10,979 nucleotides of DNA from Actinomycetota bacterium (GCA_005885565.1 VAXK01000307.1:1-10979), one strand, 5' to 3'. Shown: positions 1 through 7,616, numbered from the stretch's first letter. Numbers and translations: made by a program. The notes: generated by a model not told the origin, from the sequence alone.

Positions 1-874
1 TCTCGACCAGGCCGAGCACGGGGTCGTTCTTGAAGCCTCCGCCGCCGTGCGCCCCGGGGTTCTGGCCCAGCTTGGTGAAGAAGTGGCCGTGCGAATCCCG
101 GTGCACGGGCAGCGCCGACAGCGCGATCCACGGCAGCGTGAAGTAGATGGCGAAGACGGCCACCGCGACCCATGTGATCGACCGCGGGATCGCCCGGCTG
201 GGGTCCCGCGCCTCCTCGGCGAGGTTCGAGACCGTCTCGATCCCGGTGTAGGCGATCATCGCCACCGGGATCGCGAGCGCGAAGCTCCTCCATGTGGGCG
301 CCGTGCCGAGGTGGATGTTCGAGGCAAGGACGTGCGGGCTGAAGATGAGCACGAAGCCGATCAGCACGAGCAGGAGCTGGGTCGCGAAGTCGACGACGGC
401 GAGGAAGACGTTGAGGCTCGCCGCCTCCTTGATCCCGACGACGTTCAGGAGGACGAGGAAGGCGATGACCATCGCGCCGCCGATGACGTCCCACGGCGTC
501 GTCCGCAGCGGCTCCCAGAAGATCGAGAGGTAGTGCGGCACGAAGAACGCCGAGATGGCGACCGTGATGACGTAGTTGAGCATCTGAGCCCAGGCGGCCC
601 CGAAGGAGACGACCTCGTTGAAGGCGTGCCGCGCGAAGCTCGACGAGCCGCCGGCCTCGGGGTAGCGCACGGTCCCCTCGGCGTAGGTCGCCGCGGTGGC
701 GGCGAAGATGAGCCCGCTGACCATGAACACGACCGGGGTCAGCCCGAGGGCAATCCCCGCCGTGACGCCGAGCGCGTAGTAGATCGAGGAGCCGACGTTG
801 CCGTAGGCGGTGGCGAAGAGCGCAGGAGTGCCGAGAACCCGCTCGAGCCCTTGCTGCCTGCGCCTGCGCGGCAC
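1..874 (-). CDS. APC-family amino acid permease, N-terminal part (runs off window)
   Basis: Translating the minus strand from GTG at 874 gives 291 residues with no stop to the window edge. An in-frame TAG lies four codons upstream (886-884) with no other start between, which fixes GTG 874. After a short basic N-terminus (VPRRRRQQ) comes the first helix with GNVGSSIYYALGVTA (about 25-39), typical of the unwound substrate-binding TM1 of the APC superfamily. YPEAGGSSSFARHAFNE (71-87) is the family's conserved stretch after TM2, and AYTGIETVSNLAEEARDP (208-225) is the TM6 region. At least six hydrophobic segments are visible; whole family members have about 12 helices, so roughly a third or more is missing. 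It should import amino acids or related cations across the cytoplasmic membrane; the substrate cannot be read. It starts 25 bp after the hppA stop, so co-transcription is possible. No clear Shine-Dalgarno precedes the GTG. Confidence 0.88.
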   Translation of the reverse strand, partial: MPRRRRQQGLERVLGTPALFATAYGNVGSSIYYALGVTAGIALGLTPVVFMVSGLIFAATAATYAEGTVRYPEAGGSSSFARHAFNEVVSFGAAWAQMLNYVITVAISAFFVPHYLSIFWEPLRTTPWDVIGGAMVIAFLVLLNVVGIKEAASLNVFLAVVDFATQLLLVLIGFVLIFSPHVLASNIHLGTAPTWRSFALAIPVAMIAYTGIETVSNLAEEARDPSRAIPRSITWVAVAVFAIYFTLPWIALSALPVHRDSHGHFFTKLGQNPGAHGGGGFKNDPVLGLVE

Positions 875-899
875 TCGGCGAGCCTAGCGGCGTCGCCGG

Positions 900-2939
900 T
901 TACCCGTGAATGGAAACGATCAAGGGGATGATCAGGATCGCGACGATGTTGGTGATCTTGATCATCGGGTTGATCGCAGGGCCGGCGGTGTCCTTGTACG
1001 GATCGCCGACAGTGTCGCCGGTCACCGCGGCGGCGTGGGCCTCGGAGCCCTTCCCGCCGTAGAGGCCGTCCTCGATCAGCTTCTTCGCGTTGTCCCAAGC
1101 GCCACCGCCGGAGGTCATCGCGATGGCGAGGAAGAGGCCGGTGACGATCGTCCCGATCAGCAGGCCGCCCAGCATCCGCGCGTTGATGATCCCGACCACG
1201 ATCGGGAAGGCGATCGGCACGAGCGCGGGCACCAGCATGCTGCGGATCGCGGATCTAGTGACGATGTCGATCGCGCGCCCGTACTCGGGCCGCGTCGTCC
1301 CCTCCATGATCCCGGGGTTCTCGCGGAACTGGCGCCGCACCTCCTGCACCACCTCGCCGCCGACGCGGCCGACGGCCATCATCGCGAGCGACGCGAAGAG
1401 GAAGGGCATGAGCCCGCCGAGGAAGAGGCCCGCGATCACCCACGGGTCGTTGAGGTTGAACACGGTGCGCAGTCCCTGGTCGGCGAGCCCGCTCGTGTAC
1501 GAGTCGAAGAGGACGAGCGCGGCGAGCGCCGCCGAGCCGATCGCGTAGCCCTTCGTGACCGCCTTCGTCGTGTTCCCGACGGCGTCGAGCGGGTCGGTGA
1601 TCGCCCGCACCTCCGGCGGCAGGTCGGCCATCTCGGCGATCCCGCCCGCGTTGTCGGTGACGGGCCCGTACGCGTCGAGGGCGACGATGAGCCCGGTCAT
1701 CGAGAGCTGCGCCATCACGGCGACGCCGATCCCGTACAGGCCGGCGAAGTGGTTCGCGACCAGGATCCCGGCCGCGATCACGACCACGGGCGCGGCCGTC
1801 GCCTGCATCCCGACGGCGAGCCCCTCGATGATGTTCGTCGCGTGGCCGGTCTGCGAGGCGGCCGAGATCGACTTCACGGGGGGCCAGCGCGTCCCGGTGT
1901 AGAACTCCGTGATCGCGACGAGGAGGAAGGTCACGATCAGGCCGACGAGCGCGGCCAGGTACAGCTTCCAGAAGCTGAACGGCCCGTCGTCGAAGCACGT
2001 GGTCACCGGGATGAAGCCGAGCGCCGAGAGGACGGTCGCGACGATGACGGCGCGGTAGAGCGCGTTCATGATCCCGCCGCGTGGGCCGACGCGAGCGAAG
2101 AACGTCCCGACGATCGAGGCGAGGATCGAGACCCCGCCGATCGCCAAGGGGAAGAGATAGAGCTTCGAGTCCGGGAAGCGGAGGATCGCGATCAGCATCA
2201 CCGCGACCGCCGTCACGGCGTAGGTCTCGAAGAGGTCGGCGGCCATCCCGGCGCAGTCGCCCACGTTGTCGCCGACGTTGTCCGCGATCACCGCCGGGTT
2301 GCGCGGGTCGTCCTCGGGGATCCCGGCCTCGATCTTGCCCACGAGGTCGGCGCCGACGTCCGCGGCCTTCGTGTAGATGCCGCCCCCGAGTCGCGCGAAG
2401 ACGGAGATGAGCGAGCCGCCGAACGCGAGCCCGACCAGGTCGTCCACGGCCGAGCGCGGCGTGTGGTTCAGCCAGTCGGTCAGCGCCCAGTAGTAGCCGG
2501 CGACGCCGAGGAGGCCCAGGCCGACGACCAGCAGGCCCGTGACCGAGCCCGCCCGGAAGGCGACGTTGAGCGCCGGCGGCAGGCCGTGCCGCGCCGCCTC
2601 GGCCGTGCGGACGTTCGAGCGCACCGCGACGTTCATCCCGATGAACCCGGCTGCCGCCGAGAGCAAGGCGCCGATGAGGAAGCCGACGGCCGTCCCCCAG
2701 CCGAGCTTGTTGTAGAAGCCGAGCAGGAGGAAGGGCACGATCGCGACGACGGCGATCGTCGAGTACTGGCGGCGGAGGTACGCGGCCGCGCCTTCCTGCA
2801 CCGCGCGCGCGATCTCCTGCATGCGCGGGTTGCCGGCGGGGCGCGTGAGCAGCCAGCGCGTCAGCCCGAGCCCGTAGACGACCGCCGCACCCGAACAGAG
2901 GAGCGCGAACAGCACCGCGTGATCCTGGAACCAGCCCAT
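900..2939 (-). CDS. hppA: Membrane-bound proton-translocating pyrophosphatase, K+-independent type
   Basis: 679 residues, normal for bacterial H+-PPases, with about 16 membrane segments. The enzyme hydrolyses cytoplasmic pyrophosphate and pumps H+ outward across the membrane. Signature motifs are all present: [11 protein letters not shown] (194-204), the Mg-PPi-binding [19 protein letters not shown] (220-238), [16 protein letters not shown] (422-437) and [16 protein letters not shown] (640-655). In [16 protein letters not shown] (455-470) Lys459 and Thr462 occupy the positions that are Ala and usually Gly/Ala in K+-dependent enzymes, so this is the K+-independent class. The start is ATG 2939, preceded by a GAGGGGG ribosome binding site at 5-8 nt spacing. 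The stop is TAA at 902-900. It is divergent from the methyltransferase gene and 25 bp upstream of the permease. A cysteine in GDCAGMA, where many homologues have Val, is a small deviation. Confidence 0.97.
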   Translation of the reverse strand: MGWFQDHAVLFALLCSGAAVVYGLGLTRWLLTRPAGNPRMQEIARAVQEGAAAYLRRQYSTIAVVAIVPFLLLGFYNKLGWGTAVGFLIGALLSAAAGFIGMNVAVRSNVRTAEAARHGLPPALNVAFRAGSVTGLLVVGLGLLGVAGYYWALTDWLNHTPRSAVDDLVGLAFGGSLISVFARLGGGIYTKAADVGADLVGKIEAGIPEDDPRNPAVIADNVGDNVGDCAGMAADLFETYAVTAVAVMLIAILRFPDSKLYLFPLAIGGVSILASIVGTFFARVGPRGGIMNALYRAVIVATVLSALGFIPVTTCFDDGPFSFWKLYLAALVGLIVTFLLVAITEFYTGTRWPPVKSISAASQTGHATNIIEGLAVGMQATAAPVVVIAAGILVANHFAGLYGIGVAVMAQLSMTGLIVALDAYGPVTDNAGGIAEMADLPPEVRAITDPLDAVGNTTKAVTKGYAIGSAALAALVLFDSYTSGLADQGLRTVFNLNDPWVIAGLFLGGLMPFLFASLAMMAVGRVGGEVVQEVRRQFRENPGIMEGTTRPEYGRAIDIVTRSAIRSMLVPALVPIAFPIVVGIINARMLGGLLIGTIVTGLFLAIAMTSGGGAWDNAKKLIEDGLYGGKGSEAHAAAVTGDTVGDPYKDTAGPAINPMIKITNIVAILIIPLIVSIHG

Positions 2940-2959
2940 CCTGCCCCCTCACAAAGTCA

Positions 2960-2979
2960 GCGCCGAGAGCCCTCGGCGC
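2960..2979 (-). promoter_or_regulatory. 8-bp perfect hairpin in hppA 5' leader
   Basis: GCGCCGAG and CTCGGCGC are perfectly complementary around a 4-nt loop. The hairpin sits in the 81-bp spacer between hppA and the divergent methyltransferase gene, about 20 bp upstream of the hppA start and just before its ribosome binding site. On the plus strand it is followed by a GGTTTT run, so it looks like a terminator there, yet no plus-strand gene precedes it. A leader structure of hppA or a shared operator is more likely. No convincing -35/-10 pair was found in the spacer. Confidence 0.5.
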
Positions 2980-3020
2980 GGGCGGTTTTCTATCACAAGC
3001 GAATCCTGTAGCGTCGCGCC

Positions 3021-3716
3021 GTGATGGTCGTCGACCCCGACGGCGTCGAGCTCCCGACGATTCGCGAGCTCGTCGACCTGGCTCGCCTCGACGTCGTCGA
3101 GATCGGGTGCGGCGACGGGCGGATGACGTTCGGCTGCGCAGAGCAGGCCGCGTCGGTGCTCGCCTTCGACTCGGACGAGGAGCTCGTCCGGGAGGCGCGG
3201 CGCTCGACGCCCCGTGCTCTCCGCGACCGGATCCGCTTCGAGGTCGCCGACGCAGCCGAGATCGAGCTGCCGCCCGCAGAGTTCGACTTGGCGCTCTTCT
3301 CCTGGTCGCTCTGATGAATTGACACCGAGGACGTCGTGCACGTCCTGCGCCACGTCCACCGGGCACTGCGACCGAACGGCCTCCTCCTCGACGTCCACCC
3401 GCTCGGCCTCGAGTTCGCCGTCCGTGCCGGCCGGCGCGGGCTCGGCTTCGTCGACACGCGGAAGTTCGTCCGGATCCTGGAGGCGATGAACGACGCCGTG
3501 GAGCGGAGCGTCTCCGAAGGGCTCTTCGAGGAGGTGAGAACCCTCCGCCGACACGTGGCCGAGCGGTTCGACGACGCAGCGGAGGCGCTCGAGGAGGCCG
3601 ACAGCTGGGAGAACCTACGGCTGCCGGCGGCGGTCCGGCGCCGCCTGCGTCAGACCGACGAGACGCCGATCGAGTTCGTCGACACCGTCCGCTACCGGTC
3701 GCTGCGGAAGCTCTGA
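3021..3716 (+). CDS. Class I SAM-dependent methyltransferase with tandem in-frame TGA (candidate selenoprotein, or pseudogene)
   Basis: One frame runs from GTG 3021 (or ATG 3024) to TGA 3714-3716, 231 codons, broken only by TGA TGA at codons 98-99 (3312-3317). The first part has the Rossmann SAM-binding motif VVEIGCGDGRMTF, an acidic strand-2 end (AFDSDEEL) and VADAAEIELPPAEFDLALFSWSL. The second part resumes with IDTEDVVHVLRHVHRALRPN and GLLLDVHPLG, which is methyltransferase motif III, then a helical C-terminal region. Both halves are needed for one domain, and neither has a frameshift or further stop. From memory, relatives carry Cys-Cys at the two TGA positions (SWSLCCI); this was not checked. 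TGA for Cys is the hallmark of selenocysteine insertion, and a hairpin follows. TGA is also the real stop of this frame. No sel genes lie in the window. The substrate is unknown. The gene is divergent from hppA and ends 8 bp from the convergent membrane protein gene. Confidence 0.72.
3328..3346 (+). promoter_or_regulatory. SECIS-like hairpin downstream of tandem TGA
   Basis: AGGACGT (3328-3334) pairs perfectly with ACGTCCT (3340-3346) around the loop CGTGC. The apical loop begins 17 nt after the second TGA and 20 nt after the first. The loop has G within its first two bases. As I recall them, general bacterial SECIS rules ask for a 4-16 bp upper stem, a small loop with an early G, and a loop roughly 16-37 nt after the UGA, which this meets. 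The hairpin overlaps coding sequence of highly GC-biased Val/His/Asp codons, so chance complementarity is quite possible. Confidence 0.4.
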
Positions 3717-3724
3717 GCCTTCGG

Positions 3725-4300
3725 CTAGGTCGTCTCCGGCTTCCCGCGCGCGAGCCGTGCGGCCACGAACCACCCGCAGACGGCGAACCCGATCAACGCC
3801 TCGAGCGCGAAGACGAGCGGATGCGCCAGCACCGACGTGTGACCGACGGGGACTTGCCCCACGCGCCCGAGCACGAGCTGCGCGAGAGGCTCGACGAGGA
3901 AAGCCGCCCCGACGGCCAGTCCGGCGGCGAGTGAGCGTCTCGCCCTCCACCAGTACCCGAGCGCACCACAGACGGGCCCGGTGACCAGGCCGCCCACGAG
4001 CACGGCGACGTCGGTGCTCACCGTATGCGAGTTCACCAACGAGAAGACCAGGGCGTAGCAGACGTAGAAGCCGACGACGCTGAGGACGGAGGTGGCGGCT
4101 CCGAGCGCCGCCGCCGCCGCGAAGCTCCGGCGCGACCAGCCGGCGACGAACGGCAGCACGAGCCAAGGCGCGCTGAGATTCCCGACGATCGTCCGCGCCC
4201 CCCAGTCCTCGCCCTTGAACAGCGCGGCAGTCACACCGAACATGAGGCCGAGGAGCAGGAACAAGAGCGGAGTCGACCGAGCGCGCTTGACGGCGATCAC
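3725..4300 (-). CDS. Six-helix integral membrane protein, DUF6518-like
   Basis: 191 residues from GTG 4300, chosen because GAGAAGG (4314-4308) lies 7 nt upstream and the protein then starts with a short basic segment (VIAVKRARST) directly before the first helix. Longer in-frame starts up to 4459 would overlap the permease gene and add non-membrane, Pro/Arg-rich sequence. Six hydrophobic segments are visible, including LLFLLLGLMFGVTAALF, SAPWLVLPFVAGW, VVGFYVCYALVF and GGLVTGPVCGALGYWW. The pattern recalls the actinobacterial DUF6518 membrane proteins, whose function is unknown. It begins 49 bp after the FtsX-type permease stop, so it may be the last gene of the exporter operon, perhaps an accessory or immunity-type protein; that is inference. 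The stop TAG is 8 bp from the convergent methyltransferase stop. Confidence 0.68.
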   Translation of the reverse strand: MIAVKRARSTPLLFLLLGLMFGVTAALFKGEDWGARTIVGNLSAPWLVLPFVAGWSRRSFAAAAALGAATSVLSVVGFYVCYALVFSLVNSHTVSTDVAVLVGGLVTGPVCGALGYWWRARRSLAAGLAVGAAFLVEPLAQLVLGRVGQVPVGHTSVLAHPLVFALEALIGFAVCGWFVAARLARGKPETT

Positions 4301-4349
4301 AGATGCGCCTTCTCGCCCGAAGGTCGTCTCCCTGCCGTGCACAGGCCGA

Positions 4350-5543
4350 TCAATCACGTAACGCGTATGCGACGTCGATCCGGGACGCGGTGAACGCGGG
4401 CACGGCGCCGCCCAGCACTGCGGCTCCGATCGCCGCCGCCAGCCCGGCGATCGCAGCACTCCAGGGGAACGCCGGGTCGTTCAGGGCGCGGGCAGGATCG
4501 AGCAGGTGCGGAATCACCAACAAGACGGAGGCGAGGGCGATCGCGACGGCGACGAGGCCGGACAGCACGCCGATGGTCACAGCCGACAAGAGGACGAGCC
4601 CGAATACGCGCGCTCGGGTCGCGCCGACGGCCCGGCGGATCACGAGCTCGCGCGACCGCTCCCGCACGCTCGCCAGCCCGATGTTGAGCATCCCGATCAC
4701 CGCCACAGCGAGGGCGATGACTGCGACCCCCAGGAATGCTCTCTGCGTGGCCCGAAGGTTTGCGAGCAGCTGCGCCACCCGGTCGTAGCGGTGGGGCTCG
4801 ACCTGCGTCGGGTCGACGCTGAGATCGGTCTCGATGTTGTCGATCAGCCCGTGGATCGCGCTGTCGGGGGCAGTCGGATGATGGATGAACAGGTCGGGAG
4901 CATCCCCGCTCGAGAAGACGACCGGCCGGAAGGCCAGAGCCGTCGTCAGCGAGGCATAGACGTTCGGAGTGGTATCGCCGTCGGCGATCACGCCGACGAT
5001 GCGCGCCTCGTACGGTGGCTGGTGCAGCGTCGGCTGGATCTCCAGTGAGGTGCCGAGGCCGCCGTAGAGGCCGGCTCCGGCTTGGTTGACGAGCAGCTGC
5101 GCCGGGTAGATGGCCTTGTCGGCGGAGAGCCAGCGACCCCGGAGGACGGGCAGCCGGCGGACACCGTCGAGCCGGCCGGCGATCAGCGTAATGGTGGCGT
5201 CCGGCAAGCCGGCGGATCCGATGAGCTCTGGATGGCCGACACGGCCGGCGACACTCGAGACGAGCGCGTAGGCGCCGCCCTGAGCGACGACCCTTCGTTC
5301 CAGGACGGCGATCACCTGACGCGTGCGTTGCTGGGAGAGGACGCCGAAGGGCATCGTCGCCTCGAAGGTCACCGCCCGTCCATCCTTTTGCTCTTCGGTC
5401 GCGACGAAGATGTCGCGGACGACGGCGCCGGCCGTATAGATGAGCACGATCGAGAGCACGCCGATGAACAAGCTGATCGCCGTCAGCGCGGCGCGGACGC
5501 GGTTGGCGCGCAGGTCGCGGAGAGCCTCGCGCGTCAGACGGAT
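4350..5543 (-). CDS. FtsX/MacB-type ABC transporter permease (non-canonical start)
   Basis: About 397 residues if translation begins at ATC 5543. Family-like sequence continues upstream of the first ordinary start (TTG 5471): LTREALRDLRANRVRAALTAIS directly precedes the first helix and matches the amphipathic N-terminus of MacB/FtsX permeases, so TTG would cut into TM1. The frame contains no ATG, GTG or TTG between that helix and the ATPase gene. ATC 5543 has GGGAGGG 7 nt upstream, and CTG 5537 is the other option. Layout: TM1 (about 19-40), a large extracytoplasmic domain (about 45-255), then an FtsX domain with three helices and the typical RSRELVIRRAVGATRARVF motif, ending ASRIDVAYALRD. 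It should form the membrane part of a mechanotransmitter-type exporter with the ATPase gene it overlaps and the adaptor before that. Confidence 0.88.
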   Translation of the reverse strand: MRLTREALRDLRANRVRAALTAISLFIGVLSIVLIYTAGAVVRDIFVATEEQKDGRAVTFEATMPFGVLSQQRTRQVIAVLERRVVAQGGAYALVSSVAGRVGHPELIGSAGLPDATITLIAGRLDGVRRLPVLRGRWLSADKAIYPAQLLVNQAGAGLYGGLGTSLEIQPTLHQPPYEARIVGVIADGDTTPNVYASLTTALAFRPVVFSSGDAPDLFIHHPTAPDSAIHGLIDNIETDLSVDPTQVEPHRYDRVAQLLANLRATQRAFLGVAVIALAVAVIGMLNIGLASVRERSRELVIRRAVGATRARVFGLVLLSAVTIGVLSGLVAVAIALASVLLVIPHLLDPARALNDPAFPWSAAIAGLAAAIGAAVLGGAVPAFTASRIDVAYALRD

Positions 5544-6232
5544 GCCAGGTCCCTCCCTGCATGGAGCAGGCCGTCCTCGAGGACGAGCGTGCGGTCCGCC
5601 CGAGCGGCCACCACGGGGTCATGGGTGACGAGAACCAGCGCCGTGCCGTCGTGCTGCGCGGCCTGGACGAGCGCGTCGAGCACGTGCTCGGCGGTGGCAG
5701 TGTCGAGCGCCCCGGTCGGCTCGTCGGCCAGAACGACGATCGGAGAGCGTACGAGCGCCCGGGCGATCGCCGTACGTTGCTGCTCGCCACCCGAGAGCTG
5801 CCGCGGCCGGCTGTGGGCGCGATGGCTTATGCCGACGAGCTCCATCGCCCCGCCGACTCGCCGCTTCGCTTCGACGCGCCTGAGAGATTGTCCCTGGAGG
5901 AGCGGCAGAGCGACGTTCTCCGCTGCGGTGAGGTGGGGAATCAAGGAGTAGGACTGGAAGACGAAGCCGATTTGCTCGTTCCGAAGCCTGGAGCGCTTGC
6001 GGTCGCTCAGGCCGTCGACGTCGCCGTCTTTGACGCGCAAGCGGCCTGCTTCGTGAGAGGTCAGCAGGCCCAGGACGGCGAGCAAGGTCGTCTTACCGCT
6101 GCCCGACCGGCCCGCGATCGCAACCGCCTCGCCCTCCTCGACGACGAGGCTGGCCCCACGAAGCAATTCGAGTCGATCACCGGACGGCAGGACGACGTCT
6201 TTGCGCAGCCCCTCGCCGCTAATGGCGGTCAT
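5534..6232 (-). CDS. ABC transporter ATP-binding protein, MacB/LolD/YknY type
   Basis: 232 residues, complete nucleotide-binding domain of the usual length. Walker A GRSGSGKTT (41-49), Q-loop VFQSYSLIPH (Gln93), signature LSGGEQQRTAIARAL (146-160), Walker B IVVLADEPTGALD (165-177) with catalytic Glu171, and the H-loop LVTHD (His204) are all intact, so the protein should hydrolyse ATP. The PxLTAAENVALPLL segment and the overall length place it with MacB, LolD and YknY proteins, which work with FtsX-type permeases. The ATG at 6232 overlaps the stop of the adaptor gene (ATGA), and its own TGA lies inside the start region of the permease gene, so the three proteins are translationally coupled and should form one complex on the cytoplasmic membrane. 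Confidence 0.95.
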   Translation of the reverse strand: MTAISGEGLRKDVVLPSGDRLELLRGASLVVEEGEAVAIAGRSGSGKTTLLAVLGLLTSHEAGRLRVKDGDVDGLSDRKRSRLRNEQIGFVFQSYSLIPHLTAAENVALPLLQGQSLRRVEAKRRVGGAMELVGISHRAHSRPRQLSGGEQQRTAIARALVRSPIVVLADEPTGALDTATAEHVLDALVQAAQHDGTALVLVTHDPVVAARADRTLVLEDGLLHAGRDLASV

Positions 6233-7119
6233 CGAAACTCGTTGAGCTGCGGCGGCTGTGCCAGGACTCGCTGACCGACGCGAAGCCCGCGCTTGATCTC
6301 CACAACCGAGCCGTCGGTGATTCCCAGCGCGACGTTGCGGACGTGGATCGACCCGTCTCCATCGACCAGCGAGACCTCACCGGTCTGAGCGCTGCCGGCG
6401 ACTGCGCTCACCGGGAGCGTCGGCACGTGGTGACGCTCGGCACTGGCCACCGCCACGAGGGCCCGCAACCCTTGGACGGCGTGGATCGTCATGGGCACGG
6501 CGCACTTGATGATCGGCCCCGGCCCGTCAGTGCCGCTGGCGACACCGTGGGGATCGGGCAGCGGCGGCGCCGTCGGCGATTGCAAAACGACGCAGCCGAA
6601 GGGTCCCGGACCACTAATGATCTGCGCCCGCGCCGACAGGCGATGGGAGAAGATCCGATAGGCCGCCTCCGGCGGTAGGGCGGCGACGACGGCGAAGCCG
6701 CCGTAGGCCACCTCCGCGACCGGAACGCCGGCAGCGACCCGCAGATGGTTCGGCACCAACCAGCGAACGAAGGTGCCCGCGACCTGCGGCCGCACGCGAG
6801 CTCCGGCCTGAGCGAAGAGCCAGCGCTTCGGCATCACCGCTCCGCCCGGCCGCACACCTCGCCGGCGAGCGACGCGGCCGGTGGTCGAGGCGGGAACGGC
6901 GAAGTGCGGCGTCGCCTCGAGATTGCCGTCAAGGGTCAAGATCGCCGTGATGTTCCGACGCATGACCGGGATCGTCGCTTCGCTGGCATGCGCGGTGTCG
7001 ACCGGCCGCGGCGCCGAGTCATGCCCGCGCAGGACGAGGAAGAGCCCTAGACCGACAAGGAGCGCGATCGCGCCGAAGCCGACGATCGGCCGCCGCCACA
7101 GCGGCCGCTCACCGGTCAC
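6229..7119 (-). CDS. Membrane-fusion (HlyD/MacA/YknX-like) adaptor protein
   Basis: 296 residues from GTG 7119, chosen because it overlaps the lipoprotein stop as GTGA and leads straight into a basic stretch (TGERPLWRR) and one N-terminal helix (about 11-30). The same frame is open further upstream but that extension is only the shadow of the lipoprotein gene. The early segment ATIPVMRRNITAILTLDGNL (48-67) and following PASTTGRVARRRGVRPGGAV resemble the start of membrane-fusion proteins. The C-terminal part, with HVPTLPVSAVAG (231-242), a short GEVSLVDGDGS strand pair, VRNVALGITDGSVVEIKRGL and VGQRVLAQ, matches their membrane-proximal beta domain. No long coiled-coil hairpin is seen, so the protein is short for this family. 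It is probably anchored in the membrane with its bulk outside, joining the permease to an extracytoplasmic partner. Confidence 0.8.
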   Translation of the reverse strand: MTGERPLWRRPIVGFGAIALLVGLGLFLVLRGHDSAPRPVDTAHASEATIPVMRRNITAILTLDGNLEATPHFAVPASTTGRVARRRGVRPGGAVMPKRWLFAQAGARVRPQVAGTFVRWLVPNHLRVAAGVPVAEVAYGGFAVVAALPPEAAYRIFSHRLSARAQIISGPGPFGCVVLQSPTAPPLPDPHGVASGTDGPGPIIKCAVPMTIHAVQGLRALVAVASAERHHVPTLPVSAVAGSAQTGEVSLVDGDGSIHVRNVALGITDGSVVEIKRGLRVGQRVLAQPPQLNEFR

Positions 7120-7604
7120 GCCGGCTTCGGGCAGTTCAGCTGCACGTCGTTCTGGAGCGGCCCCGCATCGCCGAGCCCGGCCCGGGTTATCTCGTCGTCG
7201 TAGAGATGCCGGTCGTGCGGAAGTGTCGCCCCTTGGTACAGGAAGGTCCGCTTGATGGTCCACAGCTTGCGCAGCGCGACGGACGACCCGCGATCGCCCA
7301 GCCACCGTCGAGCCCAGGAACAGAACCAATACCGGTCGGCATCGCGCTTGCCCGAGCCGGCCTCGAAGTAGACCGCCGCTCCCTGGTACGAGCCCGCTAT
7401 CGGCGCTCGAGCCGGCCAACGAAAGCCCGGCGCCAACTGCAGCTTGTGGGTCTCCCGGAAGTACTCCCCGTTGTACTGCTTCCAATTCAGCCCGTGTGGA
7501 TCACTGGCCGCACCACGGTGTCCGCCGCAGCCGGTAGCGGCGACTGCGAGAAGCGCAGCCACCGCTACCAGGAGTACCGCGCTGGACGATCCGCGGACGC
7601 TCAG
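7116..7604 (-). CDS. Putative lipoprotein of unknown function (CTG start proposed)
   Basis: No known family recognised. The only ordinary start is GTG 7562, which would remove the front of the signal peptide. CTG 7604 gives 162 residues and is preceded by AGGTGATC (7616-7609), an eight-base match to the extended anti-Shine-Dalgarno, ending 4 nt before it. From there the N-terminus reads as a full lipoprotein signal: Arg4, a hydrophobic run (AVLLVAVAALLAVAAT) and Cys26 in ATGC, followed by Gly-Gly. The mature part is about 137 residues, rich in aromatic and charged residues (NWKQYNGEYF, YWFCSWARRWL), with two more cysteines. It lies between the secreted-protein gene (33 bp upstream) and the adaptor gene (GTGA overlap), so it is probably an outer-face partner of the ABC system or of the secreted protein. 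Its function cannot be read from sequence. Confidence 0.72.
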   Translation of the reverse strand: MSVRGSSSAVLLVAVAALLAVAATGCGGHRGAASDPHGLNWKQYNGEYFRETHKLQLAPGFRWPARAPIAGSYQGAAVYFEAGSGKRDADRYWFCSWARRWLGDRGSSVALRKLWTIKRTFLYQGATLPHDRHLYDDEITRAGLGDAGPLQNDVQLNCPKPA

Positions 7605-7608
7605 TTCC

Positions 7609-7616
7609 GATCACCT
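7609..7616 (-). promoter_or_regulatory. Ribosome binding site that decides the CTG start of the lipoprotein gene
   Basis: AGGTGATC is complementary to eight bases near the 16S rRNA 3' end as generally conserved in bacteria. It lies 4 nt before CTG 7604, whereas GTG 7562 has no purine-rich sequence upstream. The in-frame TGA that limits the reading frame is inside this site. Confidence 0.55.

Noticed and set aside
20..38. Twin-arginine (Tat) signal in the secreted protein (codons 20-38 of the gene at 7638-8099; numbers here are residues)
   Set aside because: RR occurs before the hydrophobic core but the SRRxFLK spacing is not met; a standard Sec signal is the simpler reading.
47..931. 294-codon plus-strand open frame
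   Set aside because: Antisense shadow of the amino acid permease; the minus frame carries clear APC motifs.
2960..2992. Plus-strand intrinsic terminator (hairpin plus TTTT)
   Set aside because: No plus-strand gene precedes it; it lies in a divergent spacer, so a leader or operator role fits better.
906..3011. 701-codon plus-strand open frame opposite hppA
   Set aside because: Product is Arg/Asp/Glu/Gly-rich low-complexity sequence without domains, the usual antisense shadow of a high-GC gene; hppA is unmistakable on the other strand.
1255..3366. 703-codon minus-strand open frame across hppA and the methyltransferase
   Set aside because: Arg/Ala/Pro-rich shadow in another frame of hppA; no start context and no motifs.
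2949..3554. 201-codon minus-strand open frame opposite the methyltransferase
   Set aside because: Antisense of the methyltransferase, low-complexity acidic product; the plus strand has coherent SAM-binding motifs on both sides of the TGAs.
3021..3716. Genome-wide reassignment of TGA as a sense codon
   Set aside because: The ATPase, permease, adaptor, lipoprotein, secreted-protein, ligase and DUF1844-like genes, and the methyltransferase itself, end in TGA at the expected places.
4354..5790. 478-codon minus-strand frame overlapping permease and ATPase
   Set aside because: Arg/Pro-rich out-of-frame shadow; both real genes have full family motifs.
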